A stretch of 5,842 nt of DNA from the NCBI GenBank assembly GCA_017394475.1, contig JAFPYQ010000335.1:1-5842 (forward strand), in the 5' to 3' direction. The notes under the pieces are model-generated. The model worked only from the letters and a program-made list of their open reading frames with translations. It made no database searches and was not told where the DNA came from. The stretch comes from Oscillospiraceae bacterium (lineage in GTDB: Bacteria > Bacillota > Clostridia > Oscillospirales > Ruminococcaceae). A program made the position numbers and the translations under genes. Below, in pieces: positions 1 through 4,900 of this stretch (positions are counted from its first letter, which is position 1; every line of letters begins with the position of its first letter).

Positions 1-44
1 CCCCCGTCAATTTTAGTTTTAACAGCGGGATATATTTTATTCAT
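1..44 (-). CDS. Start of an unidentified gene downstream of the phage-type gene (partial)
   Basis: Only the first 14 codons are inside the window, and the product begins MNKIYPAVKTKIDG. The ATG at 44-42 overlaps the stop codon of the preceding minus-strand gene (TAA at 39-37) in an ATGAATAA arrangement. A GGTGGAG stretch lies just upstream and can serve as ribosome binding site. The overlap suggests translational coupling to the capsid-protein remnant. In phage and polymorphic-toxin loci, a small gene placed directly behind a variable C-terminal domain is often an immunity or accessory gene. That role is an inference from position only; the residues seen here do not identify a family. Confidence 0.5.
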   Translation of the reverse strand, partial: MNKIYPAVKTKIDG

Positions 45-813
45 ATTCAAATCTCCACCCTAATGCATTGCAATAATATTGTATACTGTCAAAATTTCCG
101 TTTTCCATCGTATAACGGCGATTAAAATCCCTATAGTAATCATTATACGCATTTTGATTGGATAAGTCAAGCCTTTTGCCTTTTTCAACAGACATTTTGT
201 AAATAATGCCATTGTGACCTGCGGCTATTATCGATTTAACTTGTGGACAATTGTTAAGAAGCGCAAAATCCTCAAAGCTAAAAGTATCATTATTTCCGTG
301 ATTGTGAATAACTATGAAACTGTTATCGCTTGCTTTCGGGATGATTATCTCGCCGCCTGTTTCACCTGGTCTCATAAAATCGCATATCATTTTGCCATTC
401 CTTGAATCTAGTATAGCAACGTTTTCAAACAAAGTCCCATCGTTTTCTTTTATGCATTTGCGTGCCGTTTCCACAGCTCTCCTATCACCTAACCATGAAT
501 CGGTAAGCCCTTTGTATTTCTTTGCGTAGTCCTTGTTGTCTATCGCAGGGTAATTAACGCTAAAGTCTGATGTAACCCCAGGCGTTGTCCGAATAAGTGC
601 TTTCCTCTCGCTCCAAACCGTCTTCATACTCTTGCTGCGGTCATACCCATACACCTGCGTGCGGTCATTGTGCATCCCGAGACCGTGCTCCTTCGAGTAG
701 TCCTTGTACTTGTCCTTGTACTCCCTCAGCTTCTTGGAAGCATCCTTCAGGCCTTCCTCGTCACCAGCCTCCTGCAGCATCATGCACTCCCGCTTCTGCG
801 AGCGTATCTGCAA
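37..813 (-). pseudogene. 5'-truncated phage minor capsid (head) protein with JAB/RadC-like C-terminal domain
   Basis: The open frame encodes about 258 residues but lacks a proper start. Its first usable codon is a TTG at 813, six bases after an in-frame TGA (819-817), with no ribosome binding site. Residues 1-70 are charged and helical, with EAGDEEGLKDASKKLREY and DRTQVYGYDRS, as in the C-terminal part of Phage_min_cap2-type minor capsid proteins. The N-terminal several hundred residues of that family are missing. Residues 125-210 look like a JAB/MPN metalloprotease-type fold: an upstream Glu (E130), then HNH at 170-172, followed by S179 and D182, close to the RadC and JAMM pattern HxH-x6/7-S-xx-D. 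The DNA is clearly more AT-rich for this C-terminal half (about 37-590) than for the capsid half, as expected for a swapped-in domain. I infer a remnant of an integrated phage cut near 813. The JAB assignment is by motif only. Confidence 0.6.
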
Positions 814-867
814 TAATCATCATCGGCTCCCAGCAAAGGCGGCCTGATGGCACCAAAAGGAATTGAA

Positions 868-1383
868 ATGAACTATACACTTCACTATACATCGCCCTTC
901 GGCGGCATAACTCTTGCAAGCGACGGAGAAGCCCTCACCGGCCTGTGGTTCGACGGGCAGCGATATTTCCCGAACCTGTATGGCAATGAAACCGGCAAAA
1001 ACAGTCTGCCGGTATTTGTGCAGACAAAAGAGTGGCTCGATATATATTTCACGGGGCGTGATCCCGGTTTTACCCCTCCCATAAAGCTGTTGACCACACA
1101 ATTCCGCAGGGAGGTCTGTGAGATCATGCTCACTATCCCATTTGGCAGTACATCTACATATGGTGAGATCGCGGCTATCATATCGGAGAGACGGGGAGGC
1201 GAAAAAATGTCCGCACAAGCTGTGGGAGGTGCTGTAGGTCACAACCCCATATCCCTTATCATACCATGCCATCGGGTCATAGGCAACGACGGCAGCCTGA
1301 CCGGATATGCAGGCGGGACGGAGTTGAAAAGAAAGCTGCTCAAAATGGAAGGAGCAGCTTTTAAGAACGGTGATGATGTATGA
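868..1383 (+). CDS. ogt: Methylated-DNA--protein-cysteine S-methyltransferase (O6-alkylguanine repair)
   Basis: The product, 171 residues, repairs O6-methylguanine (and O4-methylthymine) by moving the alkyl group irreversibly to its own cysteine. The active-site PCHRVI is at residues 133-138, with the acceptor Cys at 134. It is preceded by the conserved GGAVGHNPISLIIP stretch and followed by YAGGTELKRKLLKMEG, the usual C-terminal signature. The DNA-binding helix-turn-helix begins around IPFGSTSTYGEIA. The length fits the family. I chose the ATG at 868 because AAAAGG (855-860) lies seven bases upstream; an in-frame ATG at 847 has no such site. No clear promoter is visible between the phage scrap and the gene, so it may once have been read from an upstream gene now replaced by prophage DNA. 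It converges on the TetR-type gene. Confidence 0.95.
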   Translation: MNYTLHYTSPFGGITLASDGEALTGLWFDGQRYFPNLYGNETGKNSLPVFVQTKEWLDIYFTGRDPGFTPPIKLLTTQFRREVCEIMLTIPFGSTSTYGEIAAIISERRGGEKMSAQAVGGAVGHNPISLIIPCHRVIGNDGSLTGYAGGTELKRKLLKMEGAAFKNGDDV

Positions 1384-1388
1384 TCTTA

Positions 1389-1464
1389 TGTGTATGGGGT
1401 ACAGTGATATTCACCACTGTTGAAAAGATTTTTTGCGGATGGATCATCATGGTGCCCATACGCA
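1389..1464. repeat. Imperfect inverted repeat between convergent genes
   Basis: TGTGTATGGG (1389-1398) can pair with CCCATACGCA (1455-1464), ten pairs including one G-T. Inside it, ACAGTG (1401-1406) and CACTGT (1415-1420) form a perfect six-pair hairpin with an eight-base loop. It sits between the stop codons of ogt and the TetR-type gene, where a shared terminator would be expected. Neither side has a convincing T-run, so the terminator role is uncertain. Confidence 0.35.
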
Positions 1465-1470
1465 TTTGTT

Positions 1471-2025
1471 TTACATAAACGTTTTTAGGCGCTCAAAATA
1501 TTCGGCAAGCAGCTTGCTTATCTTGTCGGGATCGTCGGTCATGCCGCGGTGTACCCACAGTGCCGCCACATTCAGTATCGCACCTATATTGAAAGCCATG
1601 AGATAGTCCTTATCGAGCCCTTCAAAAAGCGGTATGGACGGATTTGACTGCGAAAGACGCTCACTTCTTATACTTGGCAGATATTCATTTGTGCACTGCA
1701 GTATGATGTATGACATACCGTTTTGGTCAAGGAGCATGAGGAGCTCCTTGTTCTTTTCAAGATAACGGAACTCCGCTTTAAGGATATCTTCATGTGCGTT
1801 GTTCACCACATCGAAATACTCGCCCAGTCTGCGCTTTATCAAAGAGCGCAGAACATCTTCCTTTGATGTGAAGTTGCGGTAGAACGTCTTTTTTGCCAGG
1901 CGCGCCTCCAGGATTATCTGCTTTACGGTTATCTCCTTGTAGGGGTATTTCCGCATGAGGGTGAGCAGAGCTTCGGTTATCTCATTCTGTGAACGTATGG
2001 CAGAGGGATTTGTGGAATCTGTCAT
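1471..2025 (-). CDS. TetR/AcrR-family transcriptional regulator
   Basis: The product, 184 residues, is a one-domain repressor-type regulator. The N-terminal helix-turn-helix spans about residues 10-60: QNEITEALLTLM, then KEITVKQIILEARLAKKTFYRNF, where the recognition helix ends in the TetR-typical FYRNFxSKEDVL. The C-terminal part ends with ALWVHRGMTDDPDKISKLLAEYF, which resembles the TetR_C_7 (DhaS-like) ligand and dimer domain. The start at 2025 is chosen because AAGGAG lies six bases upstream; an in-frame ATG at 2079 would add 18 residues unlike TetR proteins. The gene is divergent from the GNAT acetyltransferase gene, and the two promoters overlap, so autoregulation and control of that unit are likely. 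The inducing ligand cannot be read from the sequence. Confidence 0.9.
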   Translation of the reverse strand: MTDSTNPSAIRSQNEITEALLTLMRKYPYKEITVKQIILEARLAKKTFYRNFTSKEDVLRSLIKRRLGEYFDVVNNAHEDILKAEFRYLEKNKELLMLLDQNGMSYIILQCTNEYLPSIRSERLSQSNPSIPLFEGLDKDYLMAFNIGAILNVAALWVHRGMTDDPDKISKLLAEYFERLKTFM

Positions 2026-2051
2026 GGTCTTCTCCTTATAAAAGTGACACA

Positions 2052-2099
2052 CATCCGCAAGATGGTGTATCTTTTGCATATCGTATTGACATCTGCGGA
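2052..2099. promoter_or_regulatory. Inverted repeat in the TetR/GNAT intergenic region, candidate operator
   Basis: TCCGCAAGATG (2054-2064) and CATCTGCGGA (2090-2099) are inverted copies that differ by one inserted base, with centres about 36 bases apart. The right arm lies between the -35 and -10 elements of the plus-strand promoter, and the left arm lies in the leader of the TetR-type gene. Such a layout suits a regulator that represses both directions, or an RNA hairpin in the TetR leader. Which of the two applies is not decided by sequence alone. Confidence 0.45.
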
Positions 2100-2117
2100 C
2101 TTTTATTATATTATACT
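2086..2117 (+). promoter_or_regulatory. Promoter for the GNAT-membrane protein unit
   Basis: A perfect -35 TTGACA (2086-2091) is followed by TATTAT at 2109-2114 (17-base spacer) and by TATACT at 2112-2117 (20-base spacer). The first has the better spacing. Transcription would begin near 2121, about 90 bases ahead of the acetyltransferase start. Confidence 0.65.
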
Positions 2118-2138
2118 ATACAAAGAAAGAGAAAGCAA
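2110..2138 (-). promoter_or_regulatory. Promoter for the TetR-family gene
   Basis: Read on the minus strand, TTGCTT (2138-2133) and a perfect TATAAT (2115-2110) are separated by 17 bases. It physically overlaps the -10 region of the opposing plus-strand promoter, so the two RNA polymerases would compete even without a repressor. Confidence 0.6.
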
Positions 2139-2213
2139 GACCGTTAACTCCCATTTTTTGTTTTGAAGTACAGTGAGCGGCGTCGGTCAGAATATGATAC
2201 AAGGAGATCTGAA

Positions 2214-2717
2214 ATGATGGAACTCAGAGACTTTATCCCGTCGGATGCGGGAACGATAATAAGCTGGACGGGGGATGAGACCGCTTTTCGCAAATGGTGT
2301 GCGGACAGATACGATCATTATCCCATAATGCCGCAGGATATGATCTCACAGTATGCCGGGGCATCGCAGAACGGACGCTTCTTCCCCTATACAGCCTGTG
2401 AGGACGGCATCCCCGTGGGTCACATGATAGTCAGATTCCCGAATGAGGACATGAGTACAGCGCGCTTCGGATTCGTCATAGTTGACCCGGGGAAAAGGGG
2501 ACAGGGCATCGGCAGGAAAATGCTGGAGCTGGCTATAAGGATATCAGCCGAAAAATACGGGGCTCGGCAGGCGACTCTGGGAGTTTTTGCCAACAATGAG
2601 CCTGCTCACAGGTGCTATCTTGCGGCGGGCTTTACAGATGTTCCAAATGCGGAAAAGGAGTGTTATCACATCTTCGGTGAAGACTGGCTCTGCACGGAAA
2701 TGAAATGCGATCTCTGA
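2214..2717 (+). CDS. GNAT-family N-acetyltransferase
   Basis: The product, 167 residues, belongs to the Gcn5-related acetyltransferases, cytoplasmic enzymes that move an acetyl group from acetyl-CoA to an amine. The acetyl-CoA pyrophosphate-binding loop RGQGIG is at residues 95-100, directly after the beta strand FGFVIVDPG. The C-terminal motif NNEPAHRCYLAAGF (127-140) holds the usual Asn and the Tyr that often acts as general acid. The length is normal for the family. The start at 2214 is set by AAGGAG (2201-2206) seven bases upstream; a TTG at 2163 in the same frame has no ribosome binding site and adds residues unlike GNAT proteins. It is followed after 25 bases by a membrane protein gene in the same direction. 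The substrate is unknown. Confidence 0.9.
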   Translation: MMELRDFIPSDAGTIISWTGDETAFRKWCADRYDHYPIMPQDMISQYAGASQNGRFFPYTACEDGIPVGHMIVRFPNEDMSTARFGFVIVDPGKRGQGIGRKMLELAIRISAEKYGARQATLGVFANNEPAHRCYLAAGFTDVPNAEKECYHIFGEDWLCTEMKCDL

Positions 2718-2742
2718 TAAGATCGGGATAGAAAGGATCATC

Positions 2743-3480
2743 ATGAAAAGCTTCAATGATATCGGGATAGGAAAAGAACTTGACAGACAGCGTATCCGAA
2801 AACTGTTCATCATCGGGCTCATCGGGGGATGCATGACCTTTGCTGGGGACTGGATGCTGGGCTATGGCGTTTATGATGAAAGCCTCACGGGGATCAGGAG
2901 AAAGCTGTCGCAATACCTGACCCTTTCGGACGGACTGCTGTTCTGGTCGGCATTCCTGGGGCTCATTGGCATCTCGCTGGAAGGGCTTTGCTATTTCGGG
3001 ATATACAGGTTAATAGCATCAGGCAGCGAAAAATATTCCCATGTGTTCCGCAGCGGTGTATTCGGGTATATGCTGTTCGCACCCTGCGGTGTCCATGTCC
3101 CATGCCTGTCCACGGTGTTCTTTTAAAAGCATATGACGGAACAGGCGCCGGATGTGGCCTATGATCTCACCATAAGGTTCGGGATGTACTTTCTACTGCC
3201 CGGCATAATACTGTTCTTTATCTCCTTTTTTATAATGAGCATATCCCAGATAACGGCATTTGCCAAAGGGCTCACACCATATCCTAAATGGTGCTGGATA
3301 TTCTCTCTGCCGGTGGGGATGGCGGTGACCATGCTTCTCAAATTCACTGGGAACCATGCGGTATCCAACGGGCTTACTGCCGCATGGATAAGCATAGGCA
3401 ATATCTGGATGTTTGGCGGTCTGCTCATTACCATGAAGTATGCCGAGGATAAAATGCTCAGTGCAAAGGCGGCTGCATAA
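2743..3480 (+). pseudogene. Six-helix membrane protein (DUF6796-like) interrupted by one in-frame stop
   Basis: The reading frame codes for 245 residues except for a TAA at 3124-3126 (codon 128), with no shift of frame on either side. The first part (127 codons, to 3126) ends VHVPCLSTVFF and the second continues KHMTEQAPDVAYDLTIRFGMYF. Homologues that I recall have a Tyr where the stop lies, so TAT or TAC to TAA is the simplest change. Hydrophobic helices lie at about residues 20-41, 66-91, 104-125, 140-162, 182-201 and 213-231, giving six membrane segments. The sequence resembles the uncharacterised DUF6796 family of Bacillota as I remember it; I cannot verify this. The start follows AAAGGA (2732-2737) by five bases. 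Downstream translation could restart at the ATG at 3133, but no ribosome binding site precedes it. A recent nonsense mutation, suppression of the stop, and a sequencing error are all possible. Confidence 0.75.
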
Positions 3481-3483
3481 AAC

Positions 3484-3518
3484 AAGACCCGCAGGATCAT
3501 CATGGATCTGCGGGTCTT
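3484..3518 (-). terminator. Bidirectional hairpin terminator between the membrane protein gene and the tRNA genes
   Basis: AAGACCCGCAG (3484-3494) pairs perfectly with CTGCGGGTCTT (3508-3518), an eleven-pair stem with a 13-base loop. On the minus strand it begins one base after the CCA end of tRNA-Leu(CAA) and is followed by GTTTTAT, so it best serves the tRNA transcript. It may also stop plus-strand reading, though no T-run follows on that side. Confidence 0.75.
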
Positions 3519-3519
3519 A

Positions 3520-3606
3520 TGGTGCCGGTGGCGGGGGTCGAACCCGCACGGTATTGCTACCAACGGATTTTGAGTCCGTCACGTCTGCCAATTCCATCAC
3601 ACCGGC
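3520..3606 (-). tRNA. tRNA-Leu (anticodon CAA, reads UUG)
   Basis: An 87-base class II tRNA with encoded CCA (3522-3520). Acceptor GCCGGTG pairs with CACCGGC. The anticodon stem ACGGA/TCCGT encloses CT-CAA-AA, a variable arm is present, and the T-arm is GCGGG-TTCGACC-CCCGC. The discriminator base is A, as expected for leucine. It is the last gene of the cluster. Confidence 0.95.
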
Positions 3607-3694
3607 AATTGGTCATTTTGACAAATACAAATTTGAACATTTTTCGATCTGTCACCCGGATGAGGGGAAACGGAAGGAAATGGATCTTATCAAA
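3607..3694 (-). promoter_or_regulatory. Spacer between the two tRNA-Leu genes, weak promoter candidate
   Basis: Read on the minus strand, this spacer follows the terminator at 3695-3713. It contains GTGACA (3655-3650) and TTGTAT (about 3630-3625), 19 bases apart, a poor but possible promoter for tRNA-Leu(CAA). Without it, that gene would depend on read-through from upstream. Nothing else is recognised here. Confidence 0.3.
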
Positions 3695-3713
3695 AAAGCC
3701 CCCAAAGGGCTTT
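3692..3713 (-). terminator. Intrinsic terminator after tRNA-Leu(UAG)
   Basis: On the minus strand AAAGCCC (3713-3707) pairs with GGGCTTT (3701-3695) and runs into further T residues, a standard seven-pair terminator with a five-base loop. It divides the tRNA cluster into two transcription parts, or lowers expression of tRNA-Leu(CAA). Confidence 0.75.
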
Positions 3714-3723
3714 GATCGACATA

Positions 3724-3807
3724 TGGTGCGCCCGACAGGACTTGAACCTGCACGCTTTAGGCAATAGATCCTAAGTCTATCGTGTCTGCCAATTTCACCA
3801 CGGGCGC
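3724..3807 (-). tRNA. tRNA-Leu (anticodon UAG, reads CUN)
   Basis: An 84-base class II tRNA with encoded CCA (3726-3724). Acceptor GCGCCCG pairs with CGGGCGC. Anticodon stem ATAGA/TCTAT encloses CT-TAG-GA. The T-arm is GCAGG-TTCAAGT-CCTGT, and the discriminator base is A. Confidence 0.95.
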
Positions 3808-3851
3808 ATATATTCTGCGCAGTGACGGCTTTTAAGCGTAAAAGTAAAAAA

Positions 3852-3928
3852 TGGCGTCCCCGGGCAGATTCGAACTGCCGGCCTTTCGCTTAGGAGGCGA
3901 ACGCTCTATCCTGCTGAGCTACGGAGAC
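3852..3928 (-). tRNA. tRNA-Arg (anticodon CCU, reads AGG)
   Basis: A 77-base tRNA with encoded CCA (3854-3852). Acceptor GTCTCCG pairs with CGGGGAC through one G-T pair. Anticodon stem TTCGC/GCGAA encloses CT-CCT-AA. The discriminator base is G, as usual for bacterial tRNA-Arg. It is the first gene behind the cluster promoter and decodes the low-use codon AGG. Confidence 0.95.
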
Positions 3929-3964
3929 ATGATCTGTGCCTTGTATAAAGCACACAACTATAAC

Positions 3965-3993
3965 AGTATAACACATTTCAGACGATATGTCAA
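3965..3993 (-). promoter_or_regulatory. Strong promoter of the tRNA cluster
   Basis: On the minus strand a perfect -35 TTGACA (3993-3988), a 17-base spacer and TATACT (3970-3965), with TGT directly before the -10 giving an extended -10. Transcription should begin about 30 bases ahead of tRNA-Arg. It is divergent from the promoter of the large RNA, about 60 bases away. Confidence 0.85.
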
Positions 3994-4051
3994 TAGTAAA
4001 ATTATATAAATATTTTTCACTAAGATTGTGTGGTATTTTTTCCGAAAACTA

Positions 4052-4080
4052 TTGACTTTTACCAAAAAATGTAGTAATAT
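4052..4080 (+). promoter_or_regulatory. Promoter of the large RNA
   Basis: TTGACT (4052-4057), a 17-base spacer and TAATAT (4075-4080); a TATAAT also occurs at 4080-4085 but lies too far from the -35. Transcription is expected to begin near 4087-4090. No ordinary protein gene follows for 1.5 kb, so this promoter supports a dedicated RNA transcript. Confidence 0.75.
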
Positions 4081-4225
4081 ATAATCATCAACAGGGGGAC
4101 AGAGAAAAGAGACCAAGGGTCCCGGCGGGAAGAGGGTGCTCCGGAAGGGGGCGGTGGTTTTCCCGGATGAGGAAGGGTCTCGGGTTTCCCGGGGTTGAAA
4201 TTATCCTGAAAGTGAGGCGAGTCCA

Positions 4226-4282
4226 ATGGCAGTAGAAGCACAGCAGTCGAGAGAGTTCCGCAGTGGGCTCGGCAAACGGTGA
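4226..4282 (+). other. Short reading frame of 18 codons inside the large RNA
   Basis: ATG at 4226 follows GTGAGGCGAGTCCA and opens MAVEAQQSREFRSGLGKR before TGA. The start context, TCCAATGGCAG, matches the downstream array units (TCCAATGGACAG) apart from one missing base, which keeps this frame open longer. The Shine-Dalgarno match is modest (GAGGCGAG). Translation is uncertain. Confidence 0.3.
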
Positions 4283-4394
4283 GCAAAAGGGAAGTATAAA
4301 GGCAGCGTGCTTTGAGCACCCACTTCCATACGAAGAATATATGCTTATGATCCGTTAGCTTGCAGCCCGAGGAGTTTTGGCAAAGGTGGTTGTA

Positions 4395-4505
4395 ATGTCA
4401 AGCGGGTATTTTTATACCCTGATGACGATCACTTCGTTCCTGCTTTCGGTACTCTCGGATGACTTGCTTGCAGGGGTCCGACGGAGGGATTCCCAAGGTA
4501 ACTGA
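4395..4505 (+). CDS. Possible small protein or leader peptide of 36 residues inside the large RNA
   Basis: The ATG at 4395 has a very good ribosome binding site, AAAGGTGG (4382-4389), five bases upstream. The frame gives a hydrophobic N-terminal half (YFYTLMTITSFLLSVL) and a polar C-terminal half with three consecutive Arg codons (CGA, CGG, AGG at residues 29-31) and six Leu codons. It could be a small membrane peptide, or a leader peptide whose translation senses Leu and Arg tRNA supply, given the tRNA-Leu and tRNA-Arg genes next door. It also contains a perfect hairpin, GGGTAT-TTTT-ATACCC (4404-4419), so the sequence may be kept for RNA structure. No family is recognised. Confidence 0.35.
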   Translation: MSSGYFYTLMTITSFLLSVLSDDLLAGVRRRDSQGN

Positions 4506-4551
4506 GGCTTGTGCCTTGAACGTACACACTCTTTACCAGAGGTGATGTTTT

Positions 4552-4900
4552 ATGAAAGGTTTTAAGTTGCTGATTATCTGATTTGACAGGGGTGAGTCCA
4601 ACAGGCTGATTAATTTCGCCCACGGCTTTTGAGCGGGGCATAGGTTGAGTTAAATGTAAAGGACTGATTTCATATGTTCATCACAGTGAGAGTTTTGATC
4701 GAATTTTGATTAGACTGGAGTGAGTCCGAAAATAAACTGAGTTTTCCGAATCATTCGGACAGGTAGTTAAAATGCTCGTTAGAACGGAGCTGATCTTATG
4801 AAATCAAGAGGTTATCACGACCTGAATCTTTGATCGGTCCCTGCATTGCCTGAAAGCAGTGGCGGGGAGGATGGACACAGCCGAAGGGCTGAATAATTAG
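4552..4900 (+). other. Group of short reading frames with Shine-Dalgarno sequences (middle of the large RNA)
   Basis: In order: ATG 4552 to TGA 4581 (MKGFKLLII) behind GAGGTGATG at 4539-4547; ATG-TAA at 4654-4659 (start followed directly by stop); ATG 4674 to TGA 4709 (MFITVRVLIEF) behind AAAGGA at 4658; ATG 4772 to TGA 4801 (MLVRTELIL) behind CAGGTAG at 4760-4766; ATG 4798 to TGA 4833 (MKSRGYHDLNL) behind CGGAG at 4785-4789, overlapping the previous stop as ATGA; and ATG 4871 to TAG 4900 (MDTAEGLNN), whose GGGGAGG touches the start codon and is too close to be a normal site. They have no visible similarity to each other beyond this layout. Confidence 0.35.

Noticed and set aside
214..866. 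Plus-strand open frames opposite the capsid remnant
   Set aside because: No start signals; composition and the clear minus-strand homology show they are shadows.
820..1272. Minus-strand frames opposite ogt
   Set aside because: They overlap a confidently identified gene entirely and have no ribosome binding site or recognisable domain.
2025..2079. Longer start of the TetR-type protein at 2079
   Set aside because: The ATG at 2025 has AAGGAG at ideal distance, and the extra 18 residues do not fit the family.
2544..3563. Minus-strand frames opposite the GNAT and membrane protein genes
   Set aside because: They are antisense shadows of those coding regions, without start signals.
3440..3767. 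Plus-strand open frames running over the tRNA genes, with GVEPARYCYQRIL and GLEPARFRQ in translation
   Set aside because: These are the well-known false translations of tRNA genes read on the opposite strand.
4059..4641. Two minus-strand open frames (4059-4319 and 4429-4641) opposite the large RNA
   Set aside because: No ribosome binding sites, Pro/Ser-rich low-information products and strong conflict with the plus-strand signals; they look like antisense shadows.
4871..4900. MDTAEGLNN frame as a full member of the minigene array
   Set aside because: Its GGGGAGG directly touches the ATG, which is too close for normal initiation, and the TCC element is missing.
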